A stretch of 64,000 nucleotides of DNA from Diplocarpon mali. Lineage: Eukaryota > Ascomycota > Leotiomycetes > Helotiales > Drepanopezizaceae. Location of the stretch: NCBI GenBank assembly GCA_024741835.1, contig JAENRP010000019.1, positions 210,352 to 274,351 of the forward strand, written 5' to 3'. The translations under genes were made by a program, and so were the position numbers. Shown here in pieces: positions 1 through 11,118 of the stretch. The notes under the pieces are model-generated. The model saw only the letters and a program-made list of their open reading frames with translations, was not told where the DNA came from and searched no databases. Each line of letters begins with the position of its first letter. Within the stretch, counting starts at the first letter, position 1.

Positions 1-59
1 CACGTTTGTCCTCACCCTCCTTCTATACCTCCGCCGCGTTCTCATGCTGATATGACCAG

Positions 60-1850
60 GACATCATAAGTTTCGACCCGCGCGGCGTCGGCTTCACCAG
101 CCCCCAAGTCTCCTGCTGGAACAACACCAATCCCTCGCTCAGCTCCTACCTCTGGGATCTCACCGAGCCCCCCGTCCTAGACGCCCACATGGGCACCATC
201 TACGACTCTTACGCACACGCGAGCGCCTTCTCTACACAATGCTCTTCTCAAATCTACGAAACAGGGCAGTTCGTTGGCACAGCCTCTGTAGCGCGGGACA
301 TGCTGCACATGCTCGAAAAGATGCACCTCCAGAAGCTGAAGTACTGGGGATTCAGCTACGGGACCTTCCTCGGCGTGACCTTTGCCTCTCTATTCCCTGA
401 CCGGGTGGGCCGGATGGTTAATGATGGGAACGTGGATGCGAGGGACTATGTGTCGGGCGCGGCGACGCACTTCTTGACCGATACCGACCTGGTCATGAAC
501 TCGTTCTACGTATTCTGCCACCAAGCTGGGCCTGACCGGTGCGCTTTCTATGCCTCCTCAGCTGAAGCCGTCGAAGCCCGCCTCGATGCCTTGCTAGCGA
601 GAATCAAAATGTACCCTGTCATTGTCCCGGCCTCTCGCTCCTCCAACCCACGGCCGGAGATAGTCTCGTACAGCAGACTCCGCCGTCTGATATCCTCCTC
701 TCTCTACCGTCCCCTGGTCGTCTTCCCGGGTCTCGCATCAACGCTTCGAGCACTCGAGTCCGGCGATGGCAGGCCGTTTATCGAGCTCGCCTCGTCGCAA
801 GGCAGCGAAGAGCTTCCCCCATGTGACGCACGGCTCGAGAAGCCGGTGCCTACGGACCCGGAGAACCCCACGCCGGAAGTGCCAGAGGCAGAGGGGAGCG
901 CGGATGCGAGCAAGGCGATTCTGTGCGGCGATTGGGACGGCATGGAGGGTGGTGTTGAGGCGTTCGAGCAGTATGTCGATAGACTAGTGGGCATGAGTAA
1001 GGCGGCTGGAGCGACGATGACGAGCCTGGTGATGGGATGCGTGGGCTGGAAAGTCACGGCGAAGTGGCGGTACAGTGGTATGTCTGACTCGGTTTCTCCT
1101 TGCGTTGTGTTCTGCGCTCATCGCCCAATATTGCACAGAGACCTGGAAGGACGGCCCCTCGCATGTCTCTTGAAGTTCAACATCCTCCACAAAGAACTGC
1201 ATGATCCCTTTCTTACTACAGCCAGACAGAACCGAAGCTAAATGTCTATACTCCAAGGTCCCTTTGAAGCAAACACCTCTCACCCACTCCTTTTCATAGC
1301 CAACACAGCCGACAACGTCACGCCCCTCCGCAGCGCCCTCGCAAACGCAGCCGGGTTTCCCGGATCCGTGGTCATGATCCAGGACTCTTACGGCGTGCGT
1401 ACCTTGTTTCTTTTTTCTTATTTATTTTCTGTCTCACTTCCTGCTCCTCTTCTTCCCCCCTCCGCCTTTGCTATACAAATCTTTCCTCCCTTTATTGCTC
1501 CAGCACGCCCCCCTCCCGGCCGACCGCAATCTCACTCAATCCATCCAAACCACTCTCACTACCAACAACTAATACTCCCCTAGCACACAACTCTCAGCAC
1601 ACCTTCACGCTGCACGGCCCTCACAATCCGCTCCTATTTCCAGAGCGGTGCCCTCCCGCGAAATGGCACGGTATGCGCACCAGACCTCGTGCCTTTCGAG
1701 CCTTGGGATCCCTTGTCCCCTTCCGCATCCCTTTCTTCGCAGGGAGGACAAGAGTCACACGAGTTAAACACTGCGCTCAGAAACCTAGTGCTTGCACCTG
1801 TTCCCAGCCTTGGCTTGGGTCCCGGGCTGGCTCTTCGGGTGGTGGAGTAG
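60..1850 (+). CDS. TAP-like alpha/beta hydrolase, 3' part (5' end outside window)
   Basis: Probable secreted alpha/beta hydrolase of the TAP-like proteinase family, which removes short N-terminal peptides or cleaves related amides and esters. Exons read 60-1077, 1258-1394 and 1584-1850; the phases agree and the stop is TAG at 1848-1850. The reading frame is blocked upstream by TGA at 48-50, and CAG at 57-59 looks like a splice acceptor, so the first exon or exons lie left of the window. Visible motifs are the oxyanion-hole stretch SFDPRGVGFTSP (about 72-107), the nucleophile elbow GFSYGT (Ser codon at 354), the acid Asp in ANTADNVTPL (codon 1311) and the His opening exon 3 (codon 1584), followed by the usual TAP C-terminal pattern ending GTVCAPD. 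The CAG at 1221 is not used as the acceptor: it would bring an in-frame TAA, whereas AAG at 1257 restores the family frame. The substrate cannot be told. Confidence 0.85.
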
Positions 1851-3179
1851 GCTATACTTGTTCGGACGAGAAGAAAGAGCGAAGAACGAGGAGAAGAGAG
1901 GCACAGACAACAATTGAAAGGGTCTGTTCTGGCCCTCGGAACCAGAGGGATGCCGATTTCTGCTGCACATATATTCTCGCTCTTCGGCTCTTCGGCTCTT
2001 CGGCTCCGTTTCTGTTCCCTGCTGAGCCTCCACACGAACTGCCGTCAAACAGGAACTGGAGCCCAACACTGCATCGCGGAGACCGACGCGCCTAAAAGAA
2101 GTCAGCTTCATACCTGGATCTCCAACAGATGTTCAAAGTCATGGATTGATGTTCCGTTATGCACATAGATGGCGTTGGAATGGATCGGATTGGATTTCAA
2201 TCTGATTCTGCACAGGCACGGTGTGAGCAGATGGAATTACACGCATGTATTGTACATAGGATACTTACATCCGTACTGATTATAGATCATACTACTAACT
2301 CTATCATGGAATTTCGCTTCCGAAGATAATGAACCTGAAAGAGTGGGTCTGCTCAGGAGAGGCTACAGTGCGCGAGAGACGTAGCTTAGGGCCCGGTAAA
2401 CAGAAGCCGTGGTGAGATGAATATCGAATTTCATCAAAAGATAGGCAACTGTGCGCCTGTGCTGTCGAGTTGCAATCAACTACGTGCAGGGAAGATGAAG
2501 CTCAGGGGTGTCCGTTTCAACATCCCAAAGGCTTTTGACTGCCCACAACATCAAACAAGCCATGATTCGAACACGTGATATGAAGAGGCGGACCCACCTA
2601 CATTTAGCTTGACTAACGTTCCGGTCTCGAAAGATGACTCTAATCGTCATGAAGCTAATACACACGTTGAAATTAAATCACGTATACGCTCGAAAAACAT
2701 TCCTACCGCAGCGGCCGAACACAGGCTGAGCGCCTCGCGGCAGAATTCTCCGAGTGTAGCGCAGAGAATACGGAAAACGCTGAAGACGTTCCGATACTTG
2801 CAGTCCAGCAGGAAATAATAGACAGCTCTCTTCACCGTAGCAAAAGCGTCGATTTGAGCAGCCTCATAAGTCATAAGGCCATGCGATTTGCGTCGTCTCA
2901 TACGCACAGGACTGCAGGTAGGGCCTTAGCCTTCCGTATTGAAGGTCACCGCTTGCGCATTACCTGGCTCCTTGACAAGATTATCAACCTGCTACCACTG
3001 TGTTGTTGACTACAACATTGGCCCTCGATTTAAGCGAGCTATCCCGCTTTGTCTCGGACATCGCCTAGGCACGTGAGTCAGCAGGCCAAGATTTCTTCAC
3101 ACTTTCCTATTCGGGAGAGTCGCTATGTGACATTCAGCAATCAAGTGCCCTTCGTGCTCTTTGCAAACCCTCTCCTTTC
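1851..3179. other. Intergenic, no gene recognised
   Basis: About 1.3 kb between the hydrolase and the aldehyde dehydrogenase. It holds a small direct repeat (CTCTTCGG three times, 1981-2004) just downstream of the hydrolase and otherwise unremarkable DNA. Open frames here are short and overlap on both strands without family resemblance. The last few hundred bases presumably contain the aldehyde dehydrogenase promoter. Confidence 0.5.
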
Positions 3180-4709
3180 ATGCTTCCAGCAGCTCCAGCC
3201 CACGAAAATATACTCCACATGGCATTCGCACCGCACCGCAGTAACTGGGTGAACGGGGCCTACCAAGCTCCAAGCGAGACGCGGATAGACGTCGTCAACC
3301 CTGCGACCGAGGATATACTCGCGACGATCGACTCTACGCCGCTCGAAGCGGTGGAATCGATCGTGCAAGCCTCTCTCAGGAACTTCTCGAGCGGGGCATG
3401 GAGTAAATCCGACGCCTCAACCCGATACACCGTCCTCTCCACGGCCGCGGTTCTCTTGCGCTCCCGGCTCCCCGAATTCATCCAGCTCGAGACCCAGCAG
3501 ACTGGACGCCCGATTCGCGAGATGAGAGCACAGCTTGCGCGAATCCCCGAGTGGCTCGAGTACTTTGCCTCCCTCGCACGCACGCACGAGGGACGAGTTA
3601 CCCCCTTCAAGGGCCCTGTCGTCAACACACTCTCCCGGCTGCCTCTCGGCGTGGTGGTCCAAATCACGCCGTGGAACCATCCGCTGCTGATAGCAACGAA
3701 GAAGCTCGGCGCCGCGCTGGCCGCCGGCAACTCCGTGATCATCAAGCCGTCAGAGCTGGCGCCACTCTCTGTCCTGCAGATGGGCAAGCTGTTTCAAGAG
3801 GCAGGCCTCCCAGATGGCACGCTGCAGATCGTGGCTGGGCTTGGGCGTGAGACGGGGAGGTTTCTGTGCGAGTCTCCGCTCATTTCCAAGATCGATCTCA
3901 CGGGAGGTTTGGCGACCTACGCGGCGATTGCACCGCACGCGAGCAGGAGCCTGATCCCCATCACCGCTGAGCTGGGCGGCAAGGCACCGATCTGCATCTT
4001 TCCCAGCATGTCGGTCGAGAAGGCTGTCAAGGCTGCTCTGTTTGCGAGTTTCATCGCGAGCGGACAGACTTGTGTCACGGGAAGCCGGCTGCTGGTCCAT
4101 TCGGCCATCTACGAGGACTTTGTGAAACTGCTGGTCGAGAGGACGCAGATGTTGAGGGTGGGAGACCCGATGGACGAGAAGACCCAGATCGGAGCTGTCA
4201 TCTCCCAGGCGAGCGTGGAGAGATGTGCGTCTTTTGTGACGCAGGCTGCCATCGAGAACGGAAACGTTCTCTGTGGAGGTGGCTCGGCCTGTGTGAATGG
4301 CAAGGGGTCCTTCTTCCAGCCGACACTAGTGGAGACCATCGCCGAGAGCAATCTGTCCTGCAACGAGGTTTTCGGACCCGTTATCGCGATCATCAGGTGC
4401 CGGTCCGAGGAGGAGATTGTCAGTATCGCGAACGGGACTTCCTTCGCGCTGGGCGCGTCGGTCTGGACGAACGACTTCAGCCAGGCGCACCGGGTTGCGG
4501 AGAACATCGACGCGGGCATAGTGTGGATCAACGGGCACCACTTGAATGACCCCTCGTCGCCGTGGGGCGGGTTCAAGGAGAGCGGGATGGGGAAGGAGAA
4601 TGGGATTGAAGCCTTCGAGAGCTACACGAAGGTGAAGAGTACGATTATCAATTATGGTCAGGAGCCAACGTGGTTTGACGACGAGGTGGAGAATGCGAGG
4701 TACGGGTAG
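3180..4709 (+). CDS. NAD(P)-dependent aldehyde dehydrogenase
   Basis: Intronless aldehyde dehydrogenase of 509 residues from the first Met, or 496 from the Met at 3219. The 3219 start (MAFAPHRSNWVNG) matches the usual ALDH beginning better, so the first 13 residues may not be translated. The enzyme oxidises an aldehyde to its acid using NAD(P)+. Signature residues are present: the catalytic-site Asn in PWNHP (about residue 166), the general base Glu in AELGGKAP (residue 264), the nucleophile Cys in SGQTCVTGSR (residue 298), and the EVFGPV and WGGFKESG motifs near the C-terminus. Overall it resembles the betaine-aldehyde/gamma-aminobutyraldehyde dehydrogenase side of the superfamily, but substrate cannot be assigned. 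It has no targeting signal, so it is probably cytosolic. It lies downstream of, and on the same strand as, the hydrolase, with no evidence of joint function. Confidence 0.93.
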   Translation: MLPAAPAHENILHMAFAPHRSNWVNGAYQAPSETRIDVVNPATEDILATIDSTPLEAVESIVQASLRNFSSGAWSKSDASTRYTVLSTAAVLLRSRLPEFIQLETQQTGRPIREMRAQLARIPEWLEYFASLARTHEGRVTPFKGPVVNTLSRLPLGVVVQITPWNHPLLIATKKLGAALAAGNSVIIKPSELAPLSVLQMGKLFQEAGLPDGTLQIVAGLGRETGRFLCESPLISKIDLTGGLATYAAIAPHASRSLIPITAELGGKAPICIFPSMSVEKAVKAALFASFIASGQTCVTGSRLLVHSAIYEDFVKLLVERTQMLRVGDPMDEKTQIGAVISQASVERCASFVTQAAIENGNVLCGGGSACVNGKGSFFQPTLVETIAESNLSCNEVFGPVIAIIRCRSEEEIVSIANGTSFALGASVWTNDFSQAHRVAENIDAGIVWINGHHLNDPSSPWGGFKESGMGKENGIEAFESYTKVKSTIINYGQEPTWFDDEVENARYG

Positions 4710-5794
4710 TGACACGGAAGACGAGTACAACACTTGCCGCGATCCCTGGGGGTGACTGATGGCTGCGAGATCTGACGCCCGTAAGACTTGGTGGCAGATG
4801 GGTCCAAAGCCTCTCGTTCTCTCAGGGGCATTAGCCGAGGCAGATGAGGGTGTTTGTTGTACGGAGCATTGCCACTTCCACCAGCACGGCACAAGAGGAC
4901 TTGTATTGACAACCTGCAGCCCGGTCTCCTCCAAGGTGACCGCGAATGTCATCCCGAACGCACCGAGTCCCTCTCCGAGGCACGCATCAAAGCCATCATG
5001 TGACGAGAGACCAGAGAGTGTGACTTGACCAGCCAATAGTGCCGCCCCGAGTCTACTGCCGACCCTCCTCCCTCGAGCCTTGCCTCGCGACTCAGACACG
5101 ATCGTCTATCTGATCTCGTCTCATCTCGTCTGCTGCCGGCCAACGGCTCCTCGTCTCCCACGGTGCATACCGGGCCATGGCCGAGGACCTGTACACCTCA
5201 CCTGAGACCTCCACCCTCCCGTCGGCCTCGATACCGGAATGCCTTGGGTGAGGGCCAGCACGCAGGTCCCCGGGCTCTTGGCTGTGCCGTGCCTGGTGCA
5301 GTGGATCTCGATGTCGCCTGGCGATATCCCACCGGCTCACAGCATTGAGGCAGACTGGCGACGACCAAGAATAGAGCCGCGCCGCGCCGCCTCTGCACGG
5401 AATGGACGGTGCTATCTTTCCAACCTCCCCTTCTCAGCGGCGTCGAGCGATCCCTTGGTGCTTCGATGCTTGTTGACATCGACGACCTGCCCAGGCGTCC
5501 CCGAGGCAGCCCCAATCGGGCAGGTCGGCGGCGGACCCCGAAACAGGATCGTGGAACCTGCCCAGTTGGACGGGCCCCCAGCTCGACTCTCGCGTTGCGG
5601 TGAAAGGAGGCAGGTCGGCGGCAGGTATGTAAAGCAGGACAAGCCCGCCCTTCGCGCTTCTTCGCGCTTCCTCCTCGCCTTGGGACACCTTGTCTCGGCC
5701 GGCCTCTTCGTGGACACTTTGTCTCGCCCTCCTCGTGGGAACTTTGTCTCCGCCGCCAGGTCGACACGTTGTCTTCGCCGCCCTCTGGCCCACC
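4710..5794. other. Intergenic, GC-rich, upstream of S41 peptidase
   Basis: About 1.1 kb of GC-rich DNA. Long open frames exist on both strands, but they are arginine/serine/proline-rich shadows with no family resemblance. The 3' part carries four spaced copies of a TTGTCTC-like motif just before the peptidase start (listed separately). Confidence 0.5.
5684..5777 (+). repeat. Four spaced GACAC-TTGTCTC motifs
   Basis: GACACCTTGTCTCGG at 5684, GACACTTTGTCTCGC at 5713, GAACTTTGTCTCCG at 5739 and GACACGTTGTCTTCGCC at 5763 form a spaced direct repeat with a period shrinking from 29 to 24 bp. It ends 18 bp before the chosen start codon of the peptidase, so it lies in its 5' leader or promoter. Function is unknown; it may be an eroded tandem repeat. 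Confidence 0.6.
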
Positions 5795-8444
5795 ATGATC
5801 ATGAGGCCCCACGTCGGGTCGGCGTCCCAGTCTGCCGCCACGAGCCTCCTCATCCTCATCCTCCTGGCCACGACGGCGGCAGCACACTGCGCGACCGACA
5901 ACTGTCGGCGTGCCGCGAGCGCTGCCCGGCAATCCTGTGCCACGCCCACGCCCCCCTCCTCTGCGCTGGATGGCTGCAGAGACACCCAGCACGCACCGGG
6001 GTCGGCGCGGTTCTTGAGCGCGTGCAGCTGCATCCCCGCAAGCACTTCTCCGCCGCGTCCCTCGGCGACGCCGACTCACAATCTGACGGAGGCGTGCGCG
6101 CGTGTGAGCAGATCGTCTTCGCTCCAGAGAGCCGCTTTCCCATCGGGTACGCTCGTCCATATCGTGACTACACCCTTCCCGACGGCGAGGGCCCGGACGG
6201 ACTGACTGACTCCTTGCCAGCGACGCCGACCGTTGCCGCCCAGCTGGCCCACGACTGTCTGAACTCGGTACCGCTGAACAAGACGGCCGCGCTCCAGCTG
6301 GTCGACTCGATGGAGCCGTACCTGGAGTGGCAGAGCGGTGAGCAGAATGCAGCATCGAGGGCGGCGGCTGCTCGTTTGCTGACCAGGTCTCAGACTCGGC
6401 ATGGAAGAAGGACCCACCCGCCGACTACTTCTACCCACCACATGACATCTTTGCCTATCTGGCGTCGGTGCGAGCAAGCTTGCTGAGCGATACCTACGCA
6501 AATGAATACGGCTCGTCCCACTGCCTCGCGTCCCGGGGGAAGCCTGCTGACTGCCTCCCTAGAATTCCAAGAGGATCTGTACCAAGTGTTCGCCAGAGCC
6601 CATGATGGCCACTTCATCTATTATCCGGATGCCCTGACAAAGGCCTTCGAATGGGGCCGGCAGAGATCGCTGGTTTCCATCAGTGAAGATGGCTCATCGC
6701 TTCCGGTGATCAAGCTGTACGGTGCGTCGGGTCTTCTTCTTCCTCGCTCGCACTCCTACTGACTCGCCCCAGAGGATGTCATCTCGTCTCCGGCCACAGC
6801 ATCGGTTGTGACCGCGATCAATGGCGTCGACGCGTCAAAATATGTCGCCGACTTCATCTTCACGGCTTCCTTCAACCAGGACGCTGATGCAGCTTACAAC
6901 ACCATGTTCTTCGAGAAGGCATTCGTTGCAGGGGGCATGGGCAATGGCTACTTCTCAGGGGGGGGCCGTATCAGGTAACCGCTCGCGAACAGCCGCTTCA
7001 CGCTTGTTCTGACAAGACATTCAGATACATCTACCCGGGACCAAACACGACTTTCGCTTTCGCCAACGGCACTACGCTCGTCACGCAGAACATCGCCAAA
7101 GTCAAGGGGCAGTTTGGTGCCGTCACCGACGGTGCGTCCTTCTACACGGCATTCTGCACTGGTCCTCAGTCCCCTTCGTCCGAGAAGTCTGAGAAGGGCC
7201 TGCGGGCTGCGGCACTCAACGCGACCGGCTACCCAGCCCCTGTCATCACCACCGGCGACTCGATCGTGTCCGGGTACTATCTCGAGGGCGCCGGCTTCGA
7301 AGACGTCGCCGTGATCAGCCTTCTCGCCTTTGAATCCGACTCCGCCATCGAGTTCCAGAGCGTAGCCGAGCAATTCTTTGCTCGAGCGAGAGCAGACGGC
7401 AAGACCAAGCTGGTCATTGATCTCAGCGCCAACGCGGGGGGCTACATCCTCCAAGGCTACGATCTCTTCAGACAGCTCTTCCCCGGCATCGTCCAGGATG
7501 GCTACACTCGCTGGAGAGAGAGCGACACGCTCCAGACGATCGCGGAGATCTTCTCCGCCGACTCGGCAAACTTCGACCCCGACACCGCCACCTCGGACCA
7601 AATCAACGAAGCCGAATCCTTCTTCAACTACCGCTTCGACCTCAACCTTACCAACCAACCTTTCCCATCCTTCGCCTCCAAGTTCGGCCCCAGTGTGAGG
7701 GACGGCATCAACTATACCGAGATCGCCCGCTGGAACCTCGACGACCCCCTCACCACAAGCAACGACACCTACGGCCTCGGCACCGACGTCACCGGCTACG
7801 GCAGCAGGCGGAACTTCACGCAGCCCTTTGAAGCCTCCAACATCATCCTGCTGCTCGACGGCTACTGCGCCTCGACATGTACCCTCTTCACCACGTTCAT
7901 GCGCACGCAAGCCGGCGTGCGCTCCATTGCCATGGGCGGCCGTCCGCAGCCAGGGCCCATCCAAGGCGTCGGCGGCATCAAAGGCGCGCAGATCCTCGAG
8001 TGGTCGGACATCCTCGACGCCGCGCAGAGGGCGCTGAAGTCCAACGCCACGTCTCCCGCGCAGGCCGCCGTCCTGGGAAAGCTAACCGCGTACCCGATCG
8101 ACCGCGCCTCGAGCACGGGCATCAATGTCCGCGACAACATCCTGCCGGCGAACCTGGGCGACGGGCTCCCCGCGCAGTTTGTGAGGGAGGAGGCAGATTG
8201 TCGGATGTTCTACACGGGGGATATGCTGACGGATGTGACGGCGCTGTGGAAGGTTGCCGCGGGGGCGGCGTTCAATGGGGAGAGGTGCGTTTCCGGAGGG
8301 CTGGACAGCAGCGGTGCCCGTCTCACGGAGGAGAAGAAGAAGGGTGCGACGAGGCCCGTGAGCATGAAGCCGGGGCTCCGGAGGCCGAAGCAGAAGGTGA
8401 GTGCGGAGTGGGTGGAGAGACATGGTCGGAAGGCTATTCCTTGA
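5795..8444 (+). CDS. Secreted fungal S41-family (CPAF-like) peptidase
   Basis: Predicted secreted serine peptidase of family S41 (C-terminal-processing/CPAF-like), about 788 residues. Exons: 5795-6146, 6221-6337, 6394-6510, 6563-6721, 6773-6974, 7025-8444; all phases fit. The start has a good context (CACCATG) and opens a signal peptide with a hydrophobic core (LLILILLATTAAA). A cysteine-rich, Ser/Thr/Pro-rich segment follows, then a stretch with CLNSVPLNKTAALQLVDS typical of the fungal family. The PDZ-like and catalytic core lies in exon 6, with KTKLVIDLSANAGGYILQG and, near the nucleophile, DGYCASTCTLFTTF, where the Ser of CAST is the likely active Ser. N-glycosylation sequons (NATS, NFT, NDT) suit an extracellular protein. 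The tail is unusually Lys/Arg-rich. Intron 3 (6511-6562) begins with GC instead of GT. Family is fairly sure; natural substrates are unknown. Confidence 0.85.
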
Positions 8445-8635
8445 GCATGGTCTCTATCCTGTACTTTGAGTGCGAATCTCGCCTCGGCCCAGGTAGGGAG
8501 GGGGGTTACAACCGGACCGCGATGCAACGTCTCGTATCATCGTTGCATCTTGTTTTATTAACGCAAAATTAAGAGGATTACTGTAACCGCTGCCTAGCGG
8601 CTGTTAGGCTCGCTGGTTATCAGATCGTCACACCC

Positions 8636-8660
8636 CTCTCTCTCTCTCTCTCTCTCTCTC
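8636..8660 (+). repeat. (CT)n microsatellite
   Basis: About twelve uninterrupted CT units in the spacer downstream of the S41 peptidase gene. It is a simple-sequence repeat with no evident function. Confidence 0.9.
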
Positions 8661-9361
8661 ATGGTATCGTGCTGCGTTGTCTTGAGCTTACCTGAAGATA
8701 AATTGGAACAAAGTAGTATGACCTTGGAGGGATGGTTCGCGTAAGCGATCCAGCCCTACTAAGCGTTCTTTGATACGAGTCGAGTCTAATACACCTCACT
8801 ATCCCTATCTAACGCACTCCAAGAGACGAGCCAAACACCTCGCTCACGTTCCCCACACCAGCCGCGGTCAAGTCGCGATCGATCAGATGAAACCGCAGTA
8901 GGGTCGTGGTTCTGGAATTATCAGTAGAAACAAGAGAGACAGGCAGAAACAGCGAGCCAAGGAAGGCAATTGCGAGTCTGCAACGTGGGCCTGCGAAGAG
9001 GCGCCATGATACGAAGCAGAGCCGCAAGGAAGCGAGGAAAACTAACACCCGAGGAGGAGCAGTAGGCGCAGGGCTGGGGTAGGTAGGTCGGTAAGTGCCT
9101 CGCGGCAGATCAAGTCGGAGCATGCTGCCAGGCTTCGTCGTCGTTTCGGGAGCAGCGGAGGGTTGTGCAGGGGTGGAAACGTCGGTCTTCGGCGGCGATG
9201 TACATCTTCCTGCGCATATGCTTGGGGCGTAGCCGCCGCCGCGTTGTACGAGGGACCGAGGGACCCAGCCTGCTTGTCGGGCTACTCGCAAGCTGGCGTC
9301 GGGCATGTCGGTAACATGCCATGGCCAATTCGCAGCAGCGGACATTTCGAAATCTACGAGT

Positions 9362-9374
9362 CCCTAACCCTAAC
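9362..9374 (-). repeat. Short interstitial telomere-type repeat
   Basis: CCCTAACCCTAAC, just over two units of the same TTAGGG motif found at the chromosome end, read on the minus strand. Two units can arise by chance or from an old repair event. It could also serve as a binding site for Tbf1/Teb1-type TTAGGG factors, which in fungi often sit in promoters. Confidence 0.6.
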
Positions 9375-9936
9375 ACTGAAGGCCACGCTCAGGTCTTCAG
9401 CGGCATAGAAAAAGGGAAGGCAAGAAGTGTAGAGAGGGGAAGCGATCAAACAGAGTAGCGAGCTCGACATGAGGGTAAGGAGTGGAGGAAGGGGGAGAGA
9501 GAGGGATGAATGATGTTTGTGATGCTTGTATAAGCCAGTCTTCTTGTGGAGAGATGCGGAGGGATACCAGGTCCAGGGAGATAGATATAAATACCTGCAA
9601 ATGCTACCTCTTTCCATACTCGATTCCGGGACTTCTTCCCGGACGCGTTTGCACTGTTTCCGTCTACCACTTGTCTGTCTGCATCTCTGGCACTGGCGGG
9701 CACAAATCCAGAGCAGGCAAGTTTGTGCAGAATATCCTTGCGCGCGTGTAAAACCAGGACCTCGCCGGGCCTGTGAAAAATACCATTCACGAAAGGAAAT
9801 CGGCGCATATTGACAATCTTTTTAGAGAACCCTATGAAACCTGGACGCCGGTGACCCGAGTAGTTACACCAGCGAAAACAAAATACCCTGATCCTAACAC
9901 GTGAGAGAAAATCGAAAAAGCGACGGTGCGGAGGAT

Positions 9937-11118
9937 CTACGTGGTGGAGCGAACGTAGCGGCCGACGACAACGCAATGATCTCTCTCGAAGGGTTCTAAG
10001 TCTCGGGTCAGTCGTGTCTGCCGAGGCAATGCTCGAGAACCAGCGCATACCCAAAGTCAACTGCTCCAGCGGCTTGATCCTCTCCTCTCTCAGCTTCTGG
10101 ACCTCCCGCGCGAAAACGGCTTCTGGTGCGGCGGTGGAATCGATACAGTTGGCCTTGACGGACACGACGATCCCACCACCGACCTTCAGGAACAGATGCG
10201 CGTTCAATCCAACGATACGTGCTTGATCCGGCTGCGCAACATCTGCGAAGATGACATCGACCATGGACACCAACATGCGGTACTTGAGCGGATGGCGGGC
10301 GTCCTCGATGATCGGGATGACGTTTGTGCGGTGAGTGGCCATGTTGATCAGATCACGACCAGAGCGGTGGGAGAACTCGACAGCGAAGACAGTCCCGGTG
10401 GGGCCGACGATATCAGCGACGTGAGAGACGGAGGTTCCAGACGCGGCACCGAGGTAAAGAACCTTCGCTCCGGGCTTGATGAAGATCTCGTCCAGGCCAC
10501 CCAGTACGCCAGCTGCCAACTTGCTGCGGAAGGGGTTCCACACGCGGTATTCGGTCTTGGTGACGCTGGGGGTGCCATCTGCGTTTGCTGGGCCCGAGTT
10601 CTCGACGCTGATGCGCTTCTCGCCGTACACCGACTCGCCGGGGGAGAGGTTCTTGGTGACCAACATGTCCTCCTTGCCGCGAGCGACGAAGATACCGGGG
10701 TGGCGATGGGGTTCCTACGCATGTTAGACCTGCGACGGCGCGGGAGGGGCGGATGCACGTACGATGATGGTCTTCGCGCCGCCCTTTGCTCCAGCTCCTC
10801 CACGTCCTCTCGGTGCGCCCCGACCTCGTCCGCCTCGATCACCACGGCCACCTCCACGACCGCCTCTGCTATCACCTCGACCTCCTTACCCTCCGGTCAG
10901 CTTCTCTGTCTCTCATACAATTCGCCGGCGCGTAGAAAAGCTCTGCGATCCCGAATCTGTAAAGATGGAGACTCGAGTCGTCGGATGTTGAACTGACCTC
11001 TGCCACCACCCCGAGAGAACCCTCCACGGCCACCTCTATCGCCACCTCGTCCGCCTCCGAATCCACCTCGTCCTCCACGATCCCCACCGCGCGGCGCGCC
11101 CCTGGGTGTATATGCCAT
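9937..11118 (-). CDS. NOP1: Fibrillarin (nucleolar 2'-O-methyltransferase)
   Basis: Fibrillarin, the methyltransferase of box C/D snoRNPs. In the nucleolus it 2'-O-methylates pre-rRNA and is also reported to methylate histone H2A glutamine. Four exons on the minus strand: 11118-10998, 10884-10763, 10714-10051 and 9995-9937, total 966 nt (321 residues), the usual size. Exon 1 and 2 encode the Gly/Arg-rich (GAR) domain, starting [19 protein letters not shown]. The core begins [16 protein letters not shown], has the SAM-binding loop [17 protein letters not shown], and ends in exon 4 with FERDH...VVGRYVR. The long minus-strand frame continuing past 10051 into 9446 is intron read-through: the intron 9996-10050 (GTATGC...CTTAG) restores the conserved C-terminus. 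The exon 2 acceptor could be at 10885 or 3 nt further on; both keep frame. No snoRNA-like C/D boxes were seen in the introns. Confidence 0.95.

Larger units (their letters stand above)
8445..9936. other. Intergenic between S41 peptidase and fibrillarin
   Basis: Convergent spacer of about 1.5 kb. It holds a CT microsatellite (8636-8660) and two tandem telomere-type units (9362-9374). A 178-codon minus-strand frame at 8809-9345 has two hydrophobic stretches but no family resemblance and no strong start context; I do not call it. The rightmost part is fibrillarin 3' untranslated sequence. Confidence 0.5.

Noticed and set aside
2541..2620. GTGTTCGAATC word on the minus strand suggesting a tRNA T-arm
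   Set aside because: No A box or acceptor stem around it.
5198..6355. Long minus-strand open frame (385 codons)
   Set aside because: Arginine-rich shadow of GC-rich DNA opposite the spacer and first exons of the S41 peptidase; no domain, and the plus strand has a coherent gene.
8809..9345. 178-codon minus-strand frame with two hydrophobic stretches
   Set aside because: No family resemblance, low-complexity Pro/Thr start, no clear leader; could be real but I cannot support it.
9446..9995. Continuation of the fibrillarin frame past the glycine at 10050
   Set aside because: Intron read-through; splicing 9996-10050 restores the conserved C-terminus ending at 9937.
10196..10996. 266-codon plus-strand frame
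   Set aside because: Exactly antisense to the fibrillarin exons; a shadow of that coding sequence.
10885..10997. Intronic box C/D snoRNA in fibrillarin intron 1
   Set aside because: No RUGAUGA box and no paired ends found.
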